Part shown: positions 17,024 through 25,688 of the stretch, one piece after another | Position numbering within the stretch: position 1 is the stretch's first letter | Layout: each line of letters opens with the position of its first letter | Origin: Amycolatopsis arida | GTDB lineage: Bacteria; Actinomycetota; Actinomycetes; Mycobacteriales; Pseudonocardiaceae | DNA length: 64,000 nucleotides | Reading direction: 5' to 3' | Assembly (NCBI RefSeq): GCF_900115565.1 | Contig: NZ_FOWW01000005.1 | Location: forward strand, 1 to 64,000 | Notes under the pieces: generated by a model | Told to the model about the DNA's origin: nothing | The model's database searches: none | Seen by the model: only the letters and a program-made list of their open reading frames with translations | Translations under genes and position numbers: made by a program

Positions 17024-17560
17024 ATGGCGAACGACATCTCCGGATCCGCCGGCGAGGCTCCCCTGCACGTCTGCTTCGTCTGCTCGGGCAACATCTGCCG
17101 CTCCCCCATGGCGGCGCTGATCTTCACCGAGCACCTGCGCCGCGCGGGGCTGGCCGACCGGGTGCGGATCAGCAGCGCCGGCACCGGGCCGTGGCACGTC
17201 GGCGAGCCGGCCGACCAGCGGGCGACCCAGACGCTCACCCGGCACGGCTACGCCGTCGAGCACGTGGCCGCCCAGGTCGACGACGACCATCTCGCCGCCG
17301 ACCTGCTGCTCGCCGCCGACCGCGGGCACGTCGAGGCGCTGCGCGCGCTGGTGGACGACCCCGGCAAGGTGCGCCTGCTGCGCGACTTCGACCCGACCGC
17401 CCCGCGCGGGGCCGAGGTGCCCGACCCGTACTACGGCGGCGCCGACGGGTTCGACGTGGTGCTCGGCATGATCGAGCGGGCGATGCCGACGCTGCTCGAC
17501 TGGGTCCGCGAGCACCTCCGCGAGAACGACGAGACCGAGACCCTTCGCGAGACGTCATGA
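17024..17560 (+). CDS. ptpA: Low-molecular-weight protein tyrosine phosphatase
   Basis: 178 residues from ATG 17024; an in-frame ATG also lies at 17006 and neither has a strong ribosome site. The active-site loop CSGNICRS (Cys20-x5-Arg26) follows the strand VCFV, and the general-acid Asp is in VPDPYYGG near 130. The family hydrolyses phosphotyrosine in the cytosol; the mycobacterial homologue PtpA (Rv2234) is secreted. Synteny with SURF1 and cobD further right supports orthology with ptpA. The M. tuberculosis neighbours cobC and ptkA are absent between this gene and nif3. The stop overlaps the kinase gene by ATGA. Confidence 0.92.
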   Translation: MANDISGSAGEAPLHVCFVCSGNICRSPMAALIFTEHLRRAGLADRVRISSAGTGPWHVGEPADQRATQTLTRHGYAVEHVAAQVDDDHLAADLLLAADRGHVEALRALVDDPGKVRLLRDFDPTAPRGAEVPDPYYGGADGFDVVLGMIERAMPTLLDWVREHLRENDETETLRETS

Positions 17561-18444
17561 CCGGGGCGACGAGCGCCACCGCCCGCGCCGCGGCCGAGCG
17601 GCACACGGGACGGACCACCGCCAGCGCCCGGCCGCTCGGCGGCACCGCGTTCCTGGTCGACCTCGACGGCGGCGAGCGGGTGGTCACCAAGCGCGGCGCC
17701 GGGCCCGGCGCGGCCAGGGCCGAGGCCGCCGGGCTGCGCTGGCTGGCCGAGCCCGGCGACGTGCCGGTGCCGGAGGTGTTCGGCGACGACGAGGACTGGC
17801 TGGTGATGCGGCACGTGCCGGGCGGCCCGGCGAGCCCGGCCGCCGCCGAGCGGTTCGGCCGTGGACTCGCGGCGCTGCACCTGCGCGGCGCGCCCGCGTT
17901 CGGCGCGCCGCCGCCGGGCGGGCCCACCGACGCGTGGATGGGCCTCGCCCCGATGCGCAACGAGCACCGCGCCGACTGGCCCACGTTCTACGCCCGGGAC
18001 CGGGTCGAGCCGTACGTGCGGATGGCGGCCGACCAGGGCGTCTTCACCGCCGACCAGGTGGCCGTGTTCGACCGGCTGTGCGCCCGGCTGCCGGAGCTGG
18101 CCGGCCCGGCCGAGCCGCCGGCCCGGCTGCACGGCGACACCTGGAGCGGCAACGTCCACTGGGCCGACGACGGCCTGGTGTGGCTGATCGACCCCGCCGC
18201 GCACGGCGGCCACCGGGAGAGCGACCTGGCCATGCTGCGGGTGTTCGGGCTGCCCCACCTCGACCGCGTGCTCGGCGCCTACGCCGAGGCCGCCGCCGAC
18301 GCCGGCGCGCCGCTGGCCGACGGCTGGCCCGACCGGGTCGGCCTGCACCAGCTGCACATCCTGCTGGTGCACGCCGCGCTGTTCGGCGGCGGCTACGGGC
18401 AGCAGTCGCTGGCCGCCGCCCGGGACGCCCTGCGGCTGGGCTGA
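17557..18444 (+). CDS. Fructosamine/ketosamine-3-kinase family protein
   Basis: 295 residues from ATG 17557 inside the ATGA overlap with ptpA. The fold is aminoglycoside-phosphotransferase-like: catalytic loop RLHGDTWSGNVHW (about 190-202) and the metal-binding Asp in LIDPAAHGGHRESDLAM (about 211-227) are both typical of fructosamine kinases. These enzymes phosphorylate Amadori products on glycated proteins or small ketosamines so that they decompose, a repair function. Close coupling to ptpA suggests co-expression, not necessarily a common pathway. Confidence 0.9.
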   Translation: MTGATSATARAAAERHTGRTTASARPLGGTAFLVDLDGGERVVTKRGAGPGAARAEAAGLRWLAEPGDVPVPEVFGDDEDWLVMRHVPGGPASPAAAERFGRGLAALHLRGAPAFGAPPPGGPTDAWMGLAPMRNEHRADWPTFYARDRVEPYVRMAADQGVFTADQVAVFDRLCARLPELAGPAEPPARLHGDTWSGNVHWADDGLVWLIDPAAHGGHRESDLAMLRVFGLPHLDRVLGAYAEAAADAGAPLADGWPDRVGLHQLHILLVHAALFGGGYGQQSLAAARDALRLG

Positions 18445-18512
18445 CCGGGGCGGCCGGCCGGACTGCGACGGTCGGTCTTCGTCGCGGACGAGTCAGGCTC
18501 ACCCGGTCGTGC

Positions 18513-19091
18513 TCAACAGGTGATCAGCGCGGCACGAGCCCTGTCCAGGTGGTGCTGGATGACCGGGGCGGCTTCGCGAGCCAGCCGTTTCACCTCGGGC
18601 GAGTGACCGAGCTCGAGTTGCCGCTGGCCGAGCTCCAGTGTCGCGATGTGGGCCTCGACCTGCATCCGCAGCCACGCGAGGTCGAACTCGCGCCCGGACT
18701 TCGCGGCCACCTCCTTGAGTTCGCCGCGCTGCTGAGCGGTCGGGGCCATGGGCAGCAGCACGCCGTGCGGCACGGCGACGGCGAACCCGTTGGCGTCCAG
18801 CCGCAGGTGGTCGCGGACCAGCATGGCTCCGAGGTGCCGTACGTCAGCACACTGTCCCTTGACCTGCGCCGTCGACCCCGCCCAGATCTCGGCGAGGTTC
18901 CCCTGGTGCGAGGCTCTCAGGAAAGCCAGATCCTGTGCCGATAGCTGACGCGTCCCGTGCTGGGCACGAACCTCGGACAGGGCCGAGGCGGACGCGAGCG
19001 CCGTCTGGGGCGATGCCTGTGCGGCGGGGGCGGTGGTCAGCGCGAGAGCACTGGCCATCCCAGCGGCCAACAGTAACCGAATTTTCCTCAT
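18513..19091 (-). CDS. Secreted DUF4142 protein
   Basis: 192 residues from ATG 19091, with AAGGAG well placed upstream. A signal peptide (basic MRKIRLLLA, hydrophobic core, cleavage near AQA-S at 27-30) is followed by an all-helical domain with LSAQDLAFLRASHQGNLAEI, paired segments ending in LGAMLVRDH and EAHIATLELGQRQLE. This is the DUF4142/ferritin-like four-helix layout. Two Cys (about 80 and at the C-terminus) could form a disulphide. Function unknown. It stands alone between convergent and divergent neighbours. Confidence 0.78.
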   Translation of the reverse strand: MRKIRLLLAAGMASALALTTAPAAQASPQTALASASALSEVRAQHGTRQLSAQDLAFLRASHQGNLAEIWAGSTAQVKGQCADVRHLGAMLVRDHLRLDANGFAVAVPHGVLLPMAPTAQQRGELKEVAAKSGREFDLAWLRMQVEAHIATLELGQRQLELGHSPEVKRLAREAAPVIQHHLDRARAALITC

Positions 19092-19252
19092 GTCCTCTCC
19101 TTGTGCCGATTCTCGTGTCGATACTTCGACCGTGAGGAGATGCCCACGGATCGTGAGCAATAATCCACTTCACGCAATCGGATGGCTTTGTCGTCGACGG
19201 CCGACGGGGACGCGCCGCGGCTCGAGTGAACCGGGCGACCTACCGTGGAGGG

Positions 19253-20155
19253 GTGCGGTTGAGATTCCTGCTCCGGCCGAGCTGGCTGGCGCTGACGCTG
19301 GTGGTGTTCGGCTTCGCCACCCTGTGCTTCACCCTGCTCGCGCCGTGGCAGTTCGACCGGCACGCCGAGCGCAGCGCCCGCAACGCCGCGCTGCAGGAGT
19401 CGTTCACCGCACCGCCGCGCCCGCTGGCCGAGGTTCTGCCCGAGGGTCGCGCGCCGGACGAGCACACCCAGTGGCAGCGGGTCACGCTCACCGGCCACTA
19501 CCTGCCCGAGCACGAGGTGGTCGCCCGGCTGCGCACGGTCCAGGGCGAGCCCGCGTTCGAGGTGCTCACGCCACTGCGCACCGGCACCGGCGCGGTGGTG
19601 CTGGTCGACCGCGGCTACGTCCGCCCCGACGACCGGCTCGACGTGCCGCCCTACCCCGCCCCGCCGGCGGGCGAGGTGCGGGTGGTGGGCAGGGTGCGGA
19701 TGGACGAGACCGACCCGAAGGCCCGCGACGCCTTTGCCGACGAGTCCACCGGCGGCCGGCCGCACAGCTACAGCGTCGACTCGCGGGTGGTGGCCAGGGC
19801 CAGCGGGCTGGACCTCCGCCCCGGCTACGTGCAGCTCGAGGCCGATCAGCCCGGCGTGCTCGGCGCACTTCCGCTGCCGCAGCTCGACGCGGGCCCGTTC
19901 CTGTCCTACGCGCTGCAGTGGATCGCGTTCGGCGTCATGGCGCTGCTCGGCTGGCTGTACTTCACGGTCCGGGAGCTGCGCCCCGGCGGCGCGCTGGCCG
20001 GCGAGCGGCCGGAGCGGCGCAAGTCCGTCGCCCAGCTGCTCGCCGAGAACGAGGACGAGGACGAGGACGAGGACGGCGGGTCCGGGGTCAGCGCCGCCGG
20101 CGACGACCACGCCGGCGCCGCAGCCCGGACAGCACCGCCAGCACCGCGGAGCTGA
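19253..20155 (+). CDS. SURF1 family cytochrome oxidase assembly protein
   Basis: About 300 residues. The start is uncertain: GTG 19253 gives the family-like RLRFLLRPSW, but TTG 19259 is better spaced from GGAGGGG. Two membrane helices (about 10-30 and 220-240) flank a soluble domain with LTGHYLPEHEVVARLR, FEVLTPLRTGTGAVVLVDRGYV and YVQLE, all SURF1 features. SURF1 helps insert haem a into cytochrome c oxidase. The C-terminal tail has an acidic ENEDEDEDED run and low-complexity Ala/Pro, and overlaps the convergent cobD end by 68 bp, so the last about 25 residues may be a late extension. Confidence 0.88.
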   Translation: MRLRFLLRPSWLALTLVVFGFATLCFTLLAPWQFDRHAERSARNAALQESFTAPPRPLAEVLPEGRAPDEHTQWQRVTLTGHYLPEHEVVARLRTVQGEPAFEVLTPLRTGTGAVVLVDRGYVRPDDRLDVPPYPAPPAGEVRVVGRVRMDETDPKARDAFADESTGGRPHSYSVDSRVVARASGLDLRPGYVQLEADQPGVLGALPLPQLDAGPFLSYALQWIAFGVMALLGWLYFTVRELRPGGALAGERPERRKSVAQLLAENEDEDEDEDGGSGVSAAGDDHAGAAARTAPPAPRS

Positions 20156-21053
20156 CCCCGGCCAGCCACCCGACCACCCTGGACAGCTCGACGGCGCGGG
20201 TGACGTGCCCGCTGTCCGGGTTGCGCCCGTCCCCCAGCACCGGCAGCTCGGCCACCCCGTGCGGGTACACGGTCCGCCCGCCGAGCCGCACCTCCAGCGC
20301 ACCGGCGAAGGCCGCCTCCACCCGGCCGGCGTTCGGGCTCGGATGGGCCGAGGTGTCCCGCCGCCACGCCCGCCACGCCCCGGCCGCGGAGCCGCCGACG
20401 ACGGGTGCCGCGACCACGGTCAGCGCCGCCGCCGCGCGGGTCGGCAGCAGGCCGACCAGCTCGTCCACTCGCGCGGTGGCCAGGCCGAACCGGGTCCGCC
20501 GGGGTGCCCTGGTGCCCAGCCGCTTCGCCAGCAGCCCGGCTGCTCTGGCGCCGAGCAGGCCGGGCGCCCCGGCCAGCGCGCCCCACACCAGCGGCGCCAC
20601 CACGAGGTCGTTGGTGTTCTCCGCGACCGTCTCCACCGCCGCCCGGTCCAGCGCGACCAGGTCCAACCCCTCGGTCCGCCGCGGGTCCAGTGTGGACAGG
20701 ACGCGCCGGGCGGCGGGCAGGTCGCCGGTCTCCAGCCGGCGGGCGAGGTCGGTGCCGTCGACGGCAAGCCCGGCCCCGCCGAGCACCGCCCACGTGGTGG
20801 CCGCGGTGCCGGCGGCCTGCAGCATCGGGTGCCGGCGGCCGGCCAGCTCGGCCACCACCCCGGCGAGCAGCGCCGCGCCGACCAGCCCGCCGGCGTAGAG
20901 CGCGCCGGACACCGGGGAGTCCCCGGGCAGCCGCCGTTCGAGTGCCCGTGCGGCGCGGGCGAAGCCGGCGGAGGGCCGGCCGTGCTTGGGATCGCCGAGC
21001 GCGCCGTCGGCGACCACTCCCAGCAGCAGTCCGATGGCTCGCGCCGTGCTCAC
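20088..21053 (-). CDS. cobD: Adenosylcobinamide-phosphate synthase (CobD/CbiB)
   Basis: 321 residues from GTG 21053. Polytopic membrane protein with family motifs GVVADGALGDPKHGRP near the start, LDPRRTEGLDLVALDRAAVET, AENTNDLVVAPL and SAHPSPNAGRVEAAFAGAL. The enzyme joins aminopropanol (or its phosphate) to adenosylcobyric acid, the step before nucleotide-loop assembly of vitamin B12. It follows SURF1 convergently, as in M. tuberculosis Rv2235-Rv2236c. No other cob gene except the CbiX-like one near 54 kb is in the window. Confidence 0.93.
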   Translation of the reverse strand: MSTARAIGLLLGVVADGALGDPKHGRPSAGFARAARALERRLPGDSPVSGALYAGGLVGAALLAGVVAELAGRRHPMLQAAGTAATTWAVLGGAGLAVDGTDLARRLETGDLPAARRVLSTLDPRRTEGLDLVALDRAAVETVAENTNDLVVAPLVWGALAGAPGLLGARAAGLLAKRLGTRAPRRTRFGLATARVDELVGLLPTRAAAALTVVAAPVVGGSAAGAWRAWRRDTSAHPSPNAGRVEAAFAGALEVRLGGRTVYPHGVAELPVLGDGRNPDSGHVTRAVELSRVVGWLAGVSSAVLAVLSGLRRRRGRRRRR

Positions 21054-21144
21054 CCCTGTGGCTCCCCGCTCTACCGGCCACCCCGCGGCGGCCGCCCGCC
21101 CAGTTCCGGAGCCGACCGTACCGAACCGGACGTCCGTGGCGGCG

Positions 21145-22137
21145 TCAGGGCTCGGCGTCGGCCCAGGAGCGGAGCATGATCCAGGCGATGGAGGCGTTCC
21201 TGGGGAGCACGAAGCCCTCCGCGCCGGCGGTGCCCCGCTCGAACGCGGCCCGCACCACCTCGCGCGGCACCCAGCGGGCGTCCTCGATCTCGCCATCGGC
21301 GGGCCGCAGCGGCGCCGCCGCGTCGGCGCTGGCGGCGAAGCCCAGCATGATCGACCGCGGGAACGGCCACGGCTGGCTGCCGAGGTAGCGCACGCCACCG
21401 ACCTCGACACCCACCTCCTCGCGGATCTCCCGCACGACGCAGCCCTCCAGCGACTCGCCGGCCTCGACGAACCCGGCGAGCACGGAGTACCGGCCCGGTG
21501 GCCAGATCGGTTGGCGGGCCAGCAGCACCTGCTCACCGTTGACCCCGACGTCGTCGTGCACCAGGCAGATCACCGCGGGATCGGTGCGCGGGTACTCCTC
21601 GCGCCCGCACGACTCGCAACGGGTGGCCCAGCCGAACTGCACCCGCCGGGCCGCGGCGCCGCACCGGGCGCAGAATCCCGCCCCGCGGTGCCAGTTGCCC
21701 AGCGCCAACGCCGTGCTGAGCAGGCCGGCGGAGACGTCGTCGAACCGGTCACCGTGGCCGCGCAGATCCAGCCACAGCTCCCCACCCTCGGCCGGCACCT
21801 CGTATTCCAGCCCCCAACCACCGCCGATCCGCGCCGTCGGGGCGGCGGGGTCGGGCTCGCCGGGCAGCGCCCAGTGGTCGGAGTCCCGCCACTCGCCGAG
21901 GAACACCGCCTCGGCCGGCGGCTCGTCGCCGAACGCCAGCGCCTTGCGGGTGGCCAGTGTCGCCGGGCCGTGCTCGGGCACGTGTGCCGGCACGCGGCCC
22001 CGGTGGTCCATCAGCACCACGCGGGCGTCCGGCCACCGGGCGCGCAGCCGTTCGGGGTCCGCCCGCAGCGTCTCCGCCCGGTCGGCGCTGGACCGGGACA
22101 GCGCTGGCGGGGAGTTCAGCTCGAACGGCCGGCTCAT
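21145..22137 (-). CDS. nudC: NAD(H) pyrophosphatase / deNADding Nudix hydrolase
   Basis: 330 residues. The order is a variable N-terminal domain, zinc ribbon CARC (about 155-158) and CESC (about 173-176), then a Nudix box GFVEAGESLEGCVVREIREE (about 225-245) and the NudC-specific SQPWPFPRS. NudC hydrolyses NADH to NMNH and AMP and removes NAD caps from RNA. It overlaps the inactive M16 gene by 4 bp. In M. tuberculosis nudC (Rv3199c) sits next to Rv3200c-adnB; here it has a different neighbour set. Confidence 0.93.
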   Translation of the reverse strand: MSRPFELNSPPALSRSSADRAETLRADPERLRARWPDARVVLMDHRGRVPAHVPEHGPATLATRKALAFGDEPPAEAVFLGEWRDSDHWALPGEPDPAAPTARIGGGWGLEYEVPAEGGELWLDLRGHGDRFDDVSAGLLSTALALGNWHRGAGFCARCGAAARRVQFGWATRCESCGREEYPRTDPAVICLVHDDVGVNGEQVLLARQPIWPPGRYSVLAGFVEAGESLEGCVVREIREEVGVEVGGVRYLGSQPWPFPRSIMLGFAASADAAAPLRPADGEIEDARWVPREVVRAAFERGTAGAEGFVLPRNASIAWIMLRSWADAEP

Positions 22138-23498
22138 TCGGCGACGGCCACGTCACCCAGCGCGGCCAGCTTCGGGGCCAGCGACGCGGCGTCGCCGACC
22201 ACCACGCCGGTGAACCGCGGCGGCGTGTAGAACTCCAGCGCGGCCTCGGCGACCTGCTCGGCGGTGACGTCGGCCAGCCGCAGCGGGTGGCCGACCAGCC
22301 ACTCGACGCCGAGCCCCACCATCGCCAGCGCGGAGAGCTGGCTGACCAGCCCGGCCTGCGAGGAGGTGGCGATGAGCAGCGAGCCAATCGCGTACTGGCG
22401 CACCGACTCCACCTCCTCCGCGGTGGGCGGCACCAGACCCAGCCGGGCCAGCTCGTAGCGGATCTCCAGCAGCGCCGGTGCGGTCACCTCGTTCGCGGTG
22501 TCCGCGTCGACCTGCACCGTCGCGCTGGTGCCGGTGAACTCGAAACCGGAGTGCGCGCTGTAGGTGTAGCCCTTGTCCTCGCGGATGTTCTCCACCAGCC
22601 GGGAGGAGAAGTAGCCGCCGAACACCAGGTTGGTCAGCTGCAGCGCCGGGTACCGCGGGTCGGTGCGCGGCAGCGACTGCGCGGACAACCGGATCTGCGA
22701 CTGCACCGCCCCTGCCCTGGGCACCAGCAGCACGTCGTCGCCGGTGACCTCCGGCAGCGGCGGCAGCACCGACGCCGCGCGGTCGGAGGCCCAGTCGCGC
22801 AACGCCTTCTCGAGGTCGCCGACCACGGTGTCCGGGTCGACGTCGCCGACCAGCACCAGCACCGAGTTGCGGGGCAGCACCGCGGCGGCGTGCAGCGCGC
22901 GCACGGCGTCCGGCTCGACCCTCGCCACGTCCTCGGCCTGCGGCACCTCGCGGGTGTACGGGTGGTCGCCGTAGCGCCGCCGCTGCAGCGCCTCACGGGC
23001 GATCACCCGCGGCTGGGTGCGGGCCACGGCCAGCCGCTCGACGATGCGCTCGGCCTCCCGGCGCACCTCGTTGTCCCGGTGCGCCGCCGCGGTGAGCACG
23101 TCGGCGAGCACGTCGAGCAGGGTGGGCAGGCCGCTGGCGAGCGCGCTGCCGCTGATCGCGAGCCGCTCGGGGTCGACCACGGTGCTCAGCTCGCCGCCGA
23201 TCAGCGCCAACTCGGTGTCGATGGCGATCCGGTCCCGCCGGGCGGTGCCGGTGAGCAGGGTCTCGGCGAGCACCTCGGCGGTGGCCGGGTGCATCGGGTC
23301 GGTGCCGGCGAACGGGATCGACAGCCGCAGGTCCACCAGCGGCACGCCGGGCTTGCGCACGGCCAGCACGCGCAGGCCGTTGCCCAGCACGGTGTCCACG
23401 TGCGCGAGGTCCGTGGCCGGGCGCTGCTCGCCGAGCGGGGGCACCTCCCGCGGCCCGGTGACGGTGCGACCGATCTCCGCCGCGCTGCGATGACTCAC
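22134..23498 (-). CDS. M16 peptidase-like subunit lacking the zinc motif
   Basis: 454 residues from GTG 23498, GTGA overlap with the upstream peptidase. It has the two repeated M16 halves but no HxxEH; the equivalent segment reads SIPFAGTDPMHPATAEVLAETL. It keeps the substrate-binding arm VENIREDKGYTYSAHS in the second half, as in the non-catalytic partner of bacterial M16B heterodimers. It should pair with the product of the next gene upstream to form one active chamber that degrades small peptides. Confidence 0.9.
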   Translation of the reverse strand: MSHRSAAEIGRTVTGPREVPPLGEQRPATDLAHVDTVLGNGLRVLAVRKPGVPLVDLRLSIPFAGTDPMHPATAEVLAETLLTGTARRDRIAIDTELALIGGELSTVVDPERLAISGSALASGLPTLLDVLADVLTAAAHRDNEVRREAERIVERLAVARTQPRVIAREALQRRRYGDHPYTREVPQAEDVARVEPDAVRALHAAAVLPRNSVLVLVGDVDPDTVVGDLEKALRDWASDRAASVLPPLPEVTGDDVLLVPRAGAVQSQIRLSAQSLPRTDPRYPALQLTNLVFGGYFSSRLVENIREDKGYTYSAHSGFEFTGTSATVQVDADTANEVTAPALLEIRYELARLGLVPPTAEEVESVRQYAIGSLLIATSSQAGLVSQLSALAMVGLGVEWLVGHPLRLADVTAEQVAEAALEFYTPPRFTGVVVGDAASLAPKLAALGDVAVAE

Positions 23499-24778
23499 TT
23501 CGCCTCCCCGTTGGGCCGGACTTCCAGCACCGCCCGCGAGTCGGGGCGCAGGTTCTTGGCCGCGGCGGCGACGTCCTCCGCGGTGACTCCGGCGATCCGG
23601 TCGGCCAGGTCGTACACCAGCACCGGGTCGTCGTAGAGCAGCTCGAACGCGCCGAGCGCGAGTGTGCGGGACACCATCCGGTCGTGCTCGGCGTGCAGGT
23701 TCGCGCTCCACCGCGCGGTCACCTTCGCCAGCTCCCGCGGGTCCGGCGGGGTCGTGGCGACCGCCTCCAGCTCCTCGTCCAGCGCGCCGAGCACCCGGTC
23801 GGGTGGCACGTCGGGCGGGTGCACGGCGGTGACGGAGAAGGTGTCCGGGTCGCGGGCCTCGAACGGCCCGAACAGTCCCGCGCCGGCGTTGATGTCGGTG
23901 ACCAGGGACTCCCGGTGCACCAGGCGCTGCTGCAGCCGGGAGCCGTCGCCGTCGCTGAGCAGCCCGGCCAGCACGAGGTGGGCCAGGTAGCCGTCGAGCT
24001 CGTGGACCGGGTCGGGCATCCGGTAGCCGACGGCCAGCGCCGGCAGCGGCGCGTGCGCGTCGAGGTGGACGTCGCGCAGCTCCTCGGTGGGCCGCGGCTC
24101 GGCGAACGACGGCCGCTCCGGCCGGGGCCGCGCCGGCACGTCGCCGAAGTGCTTCTCGATCAGCCCGCGGGCGGAGTCGACCTCGATGTCGCCGGCGACG
24201 GTGAGCACCGCGTTGGCCGGGGCGTAGTAGGTGTCGAAGAAGGCGGCGCAGTCGTCCAGCGTCGCCTGCTCGAGGTCGGTGAAGTCGCCGTAGCCGTTGT
24301 GCGCGTTGGGGAACGTCTTGTACAGCACCGGCGGCAGCAGGATCCACGGGAAGCCGCCGTAGGGTCGGTTGAGGACGTTCAGCCGGATCTCTTCCTTGAC
24401 CACGTCGATCTGGTTGGCCAGGTTCTCGGGGGTCAGCTTCGGCGCGCGCATCCGGTCGGCCTCGAGGAACAGCGCCCGTTCCAGCGCGGCCGAGGGCAGC
24501 ACCTCGAAGTAGTCGGTGTAGTCCGGGTGGGTCGAGCCGTTGAACGTGCCGCCGCTGCCCTGCACGTAGCGGAAGTGGGCGAGCTTCTCCAGACTCTCGC
24601 TCCCCTGGAACATCAGATGCTCGAACAGGTGCGCGAAGCCGGTGCGCCCCTCCGGCTCGGAGCGGAAGCCGACGTCGTAGTGCACGCTGACCCCGACCAC
24701 CGGCGCGGTGCGGTCGGGGGCGAGCACCACCCGCAGCCCGTTGTCGAGGACGAGTCGATGTAGCTCGGGAACGGCCAT
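23495..24778 (-). CDS. Zinc metallopeptidase, M16 family (catalytic subunit)
   Basis: 427 residues from ATG 24778, chosen for GGTGGAG just upstream; three codons earlier GTG is also open. The inverted zinc motif HLFEH (His50, Glu53, His54) with the downstream glutamate in the region LENLANQIDVVKEEIR marks a catalytic M16 subunit (insulinase / mitochondrial processing peptidase-like). The cytosolic enzyme cleaves small peptides inside a clamshell. It is translationally coupled to the non-catalytic partner and begins 11 bp before the upstream DUF2207-like gene's end. Confidence 0.93.
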   Translation of the reverse strand: MAVPELHRLVLDNGLRVVLAPDRTAPVVGVSVHYDVGFRSEPEGRTGFAHLFEHLMFQGSESLEKLAHFRYVQGSGGTFNGSTHPDYTDYFEVLPSAALERALFLEADRMRAPKLTPENLANQIDVVKEEIRLNVLNRPYGGFPWILLPPVLYKTFPNAHNGYGDFTDLEQATLDDCAAFFDTYYAPANAVLTVAGDIEVDSARGLIEKHFGDVPARPRPERPSFAEPRPTEELRDVHLDAHAPLPALAVGYRMPDPVHELDGYLAHLVLAGLLSDGDGSRLQQRLVHRESLVTDINAGAGLFGPFEARDPDTFSVTAVHPPDVPPDRVLGALDEELEAVATTPPDPRELAKVTARWSANLHAEHDRMVSRTLALGAFELLYDDPVLVYDLADRIAGVTAEDVAAAAKNLRPDSRAVLEVRPNGEAK

Positions 24779-24788
24779 GCTCTCCACC

Positions 24789-25682
24789 CTACGGGGAAGG
24801 TGCGGGCGGGCGGCGGGCGGCGACGCGCTCGGCGGCGACCAGTGCGGCGCCGGCCGTGAGCAGCGCCAGGCCGAGCTGGGCGTGTCCGGTGGTGAGGGCG
24901 AGCAGCACGGTGAGGAACACGCCGTAGGCCATCACCCGCAGGCCGGCGCGGCGCAGCCGCTCGGGGTCGGTCCGGCGCGCGACGGGGAGGCACAGCCAGC
25001 CGGCGAGGCCGAGCAGCAGCGCGGCGAGTCCGGCCCAGCCCCAGGCCGCGGTCGGGGTGAGCAGGAACGCGCCGGCCAGCGTGCGGGCCGGCACCAACCG
25101 CGCGGTGGGCGGCACGGTGCCGGCCGGAAGCGCCACGGTCAGCTCCATCCGCTGGCCGGCGGCGAGGTCGCGGTGACTGAACCGGGTGAGGCCGGTGTGG
25201 TCGATCCGCGCGGCGTGACACGGCATGGTGCCAGCGACCGTGCAGGCGACACCGGTGGAGACCCGCGGCGCGGCGATCGAGCCGCGGACCAGCTCCAGGT
25301 CGGTGTCCCAGCCGCCGGCCGGCTGCCAGTGGACGCGGCCGTCCCCGGTCACCGCCCCCTCGACGGTGTAGCGCAGGGTCGAGGGCCGGGTCAGCCGCGC
25401 GGTGAGGTGGGTGCCGGTGAGCTCGGCGTGGCCGGCGCCCTCGAGCACGACGTCGCGGATCGTGACGCGGCGCTCGTGGGCCGCGCCGGCCGGGACGCGC
25501 AGCGGGATCGCCCGGACCATCGGCCGCCCTGCCGGCACCGAGACCACCTCGACCACCGACAGCGTGCCGTCGCGCTCGACCTTCATCGCGACCTCGACGC
25601 TGCGCGGCAGCGTCGGTGGTGGCGGGTCGCCCTGCGCCGGCGCCGGCGTGGCCAGGAGCAGGGCGAGGACGAGGACCCGCAC
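24789..25682 (-). CDS. DUF2207-like membrane protein with signal peptide
   Basis: 297 residues. Signal peptide 1-17 (ending PAPAQG), an external beta-rich domain (about 25-185) with SVEVAMKVERDGTLSVVEVVSV and LRYTVEGAV, then three or four membrane helices (about 200-285). The ectodomain pattern, a segment that starts with a predicted strand carrying DGTLSVVE and ends before the helices, is that of DUF2207 proteins, but the cytosolic Gly-rich tail of the family is missing. Function unknown. It is followed by M16 peptidase genes and preceded by the RDD gene, 6 bp away. Confidence 0.6.
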   Translation of the reverse strand: MRVLVLALLLATPAPAQGDPPPPTLPRSVEVAMKVERDGTLSVVEVVSVPAGRPMVRAIPLRVPAGAAHERRVTIRDVVLEGAGHAELTGTHLTARLTRPSTLRYTVEGAVTGDGRVHWQPAGGWDTDLELVRGSIAAPRVSTGVACTVAGTMPCHAARIDHTGLTRFSHRDLAAGQRMELTVALPAGTVPPTARLVPARTLAGAFLLTPTAAWGWAGLAALLLGLAGWLCLPVARRTDPERLRRAGLRVMAYGVFLTVLLALTTGHAQLGLALLTAGAALVAAERVAARRPPAPSP

Positions 25683-25688
25683 CGGAGG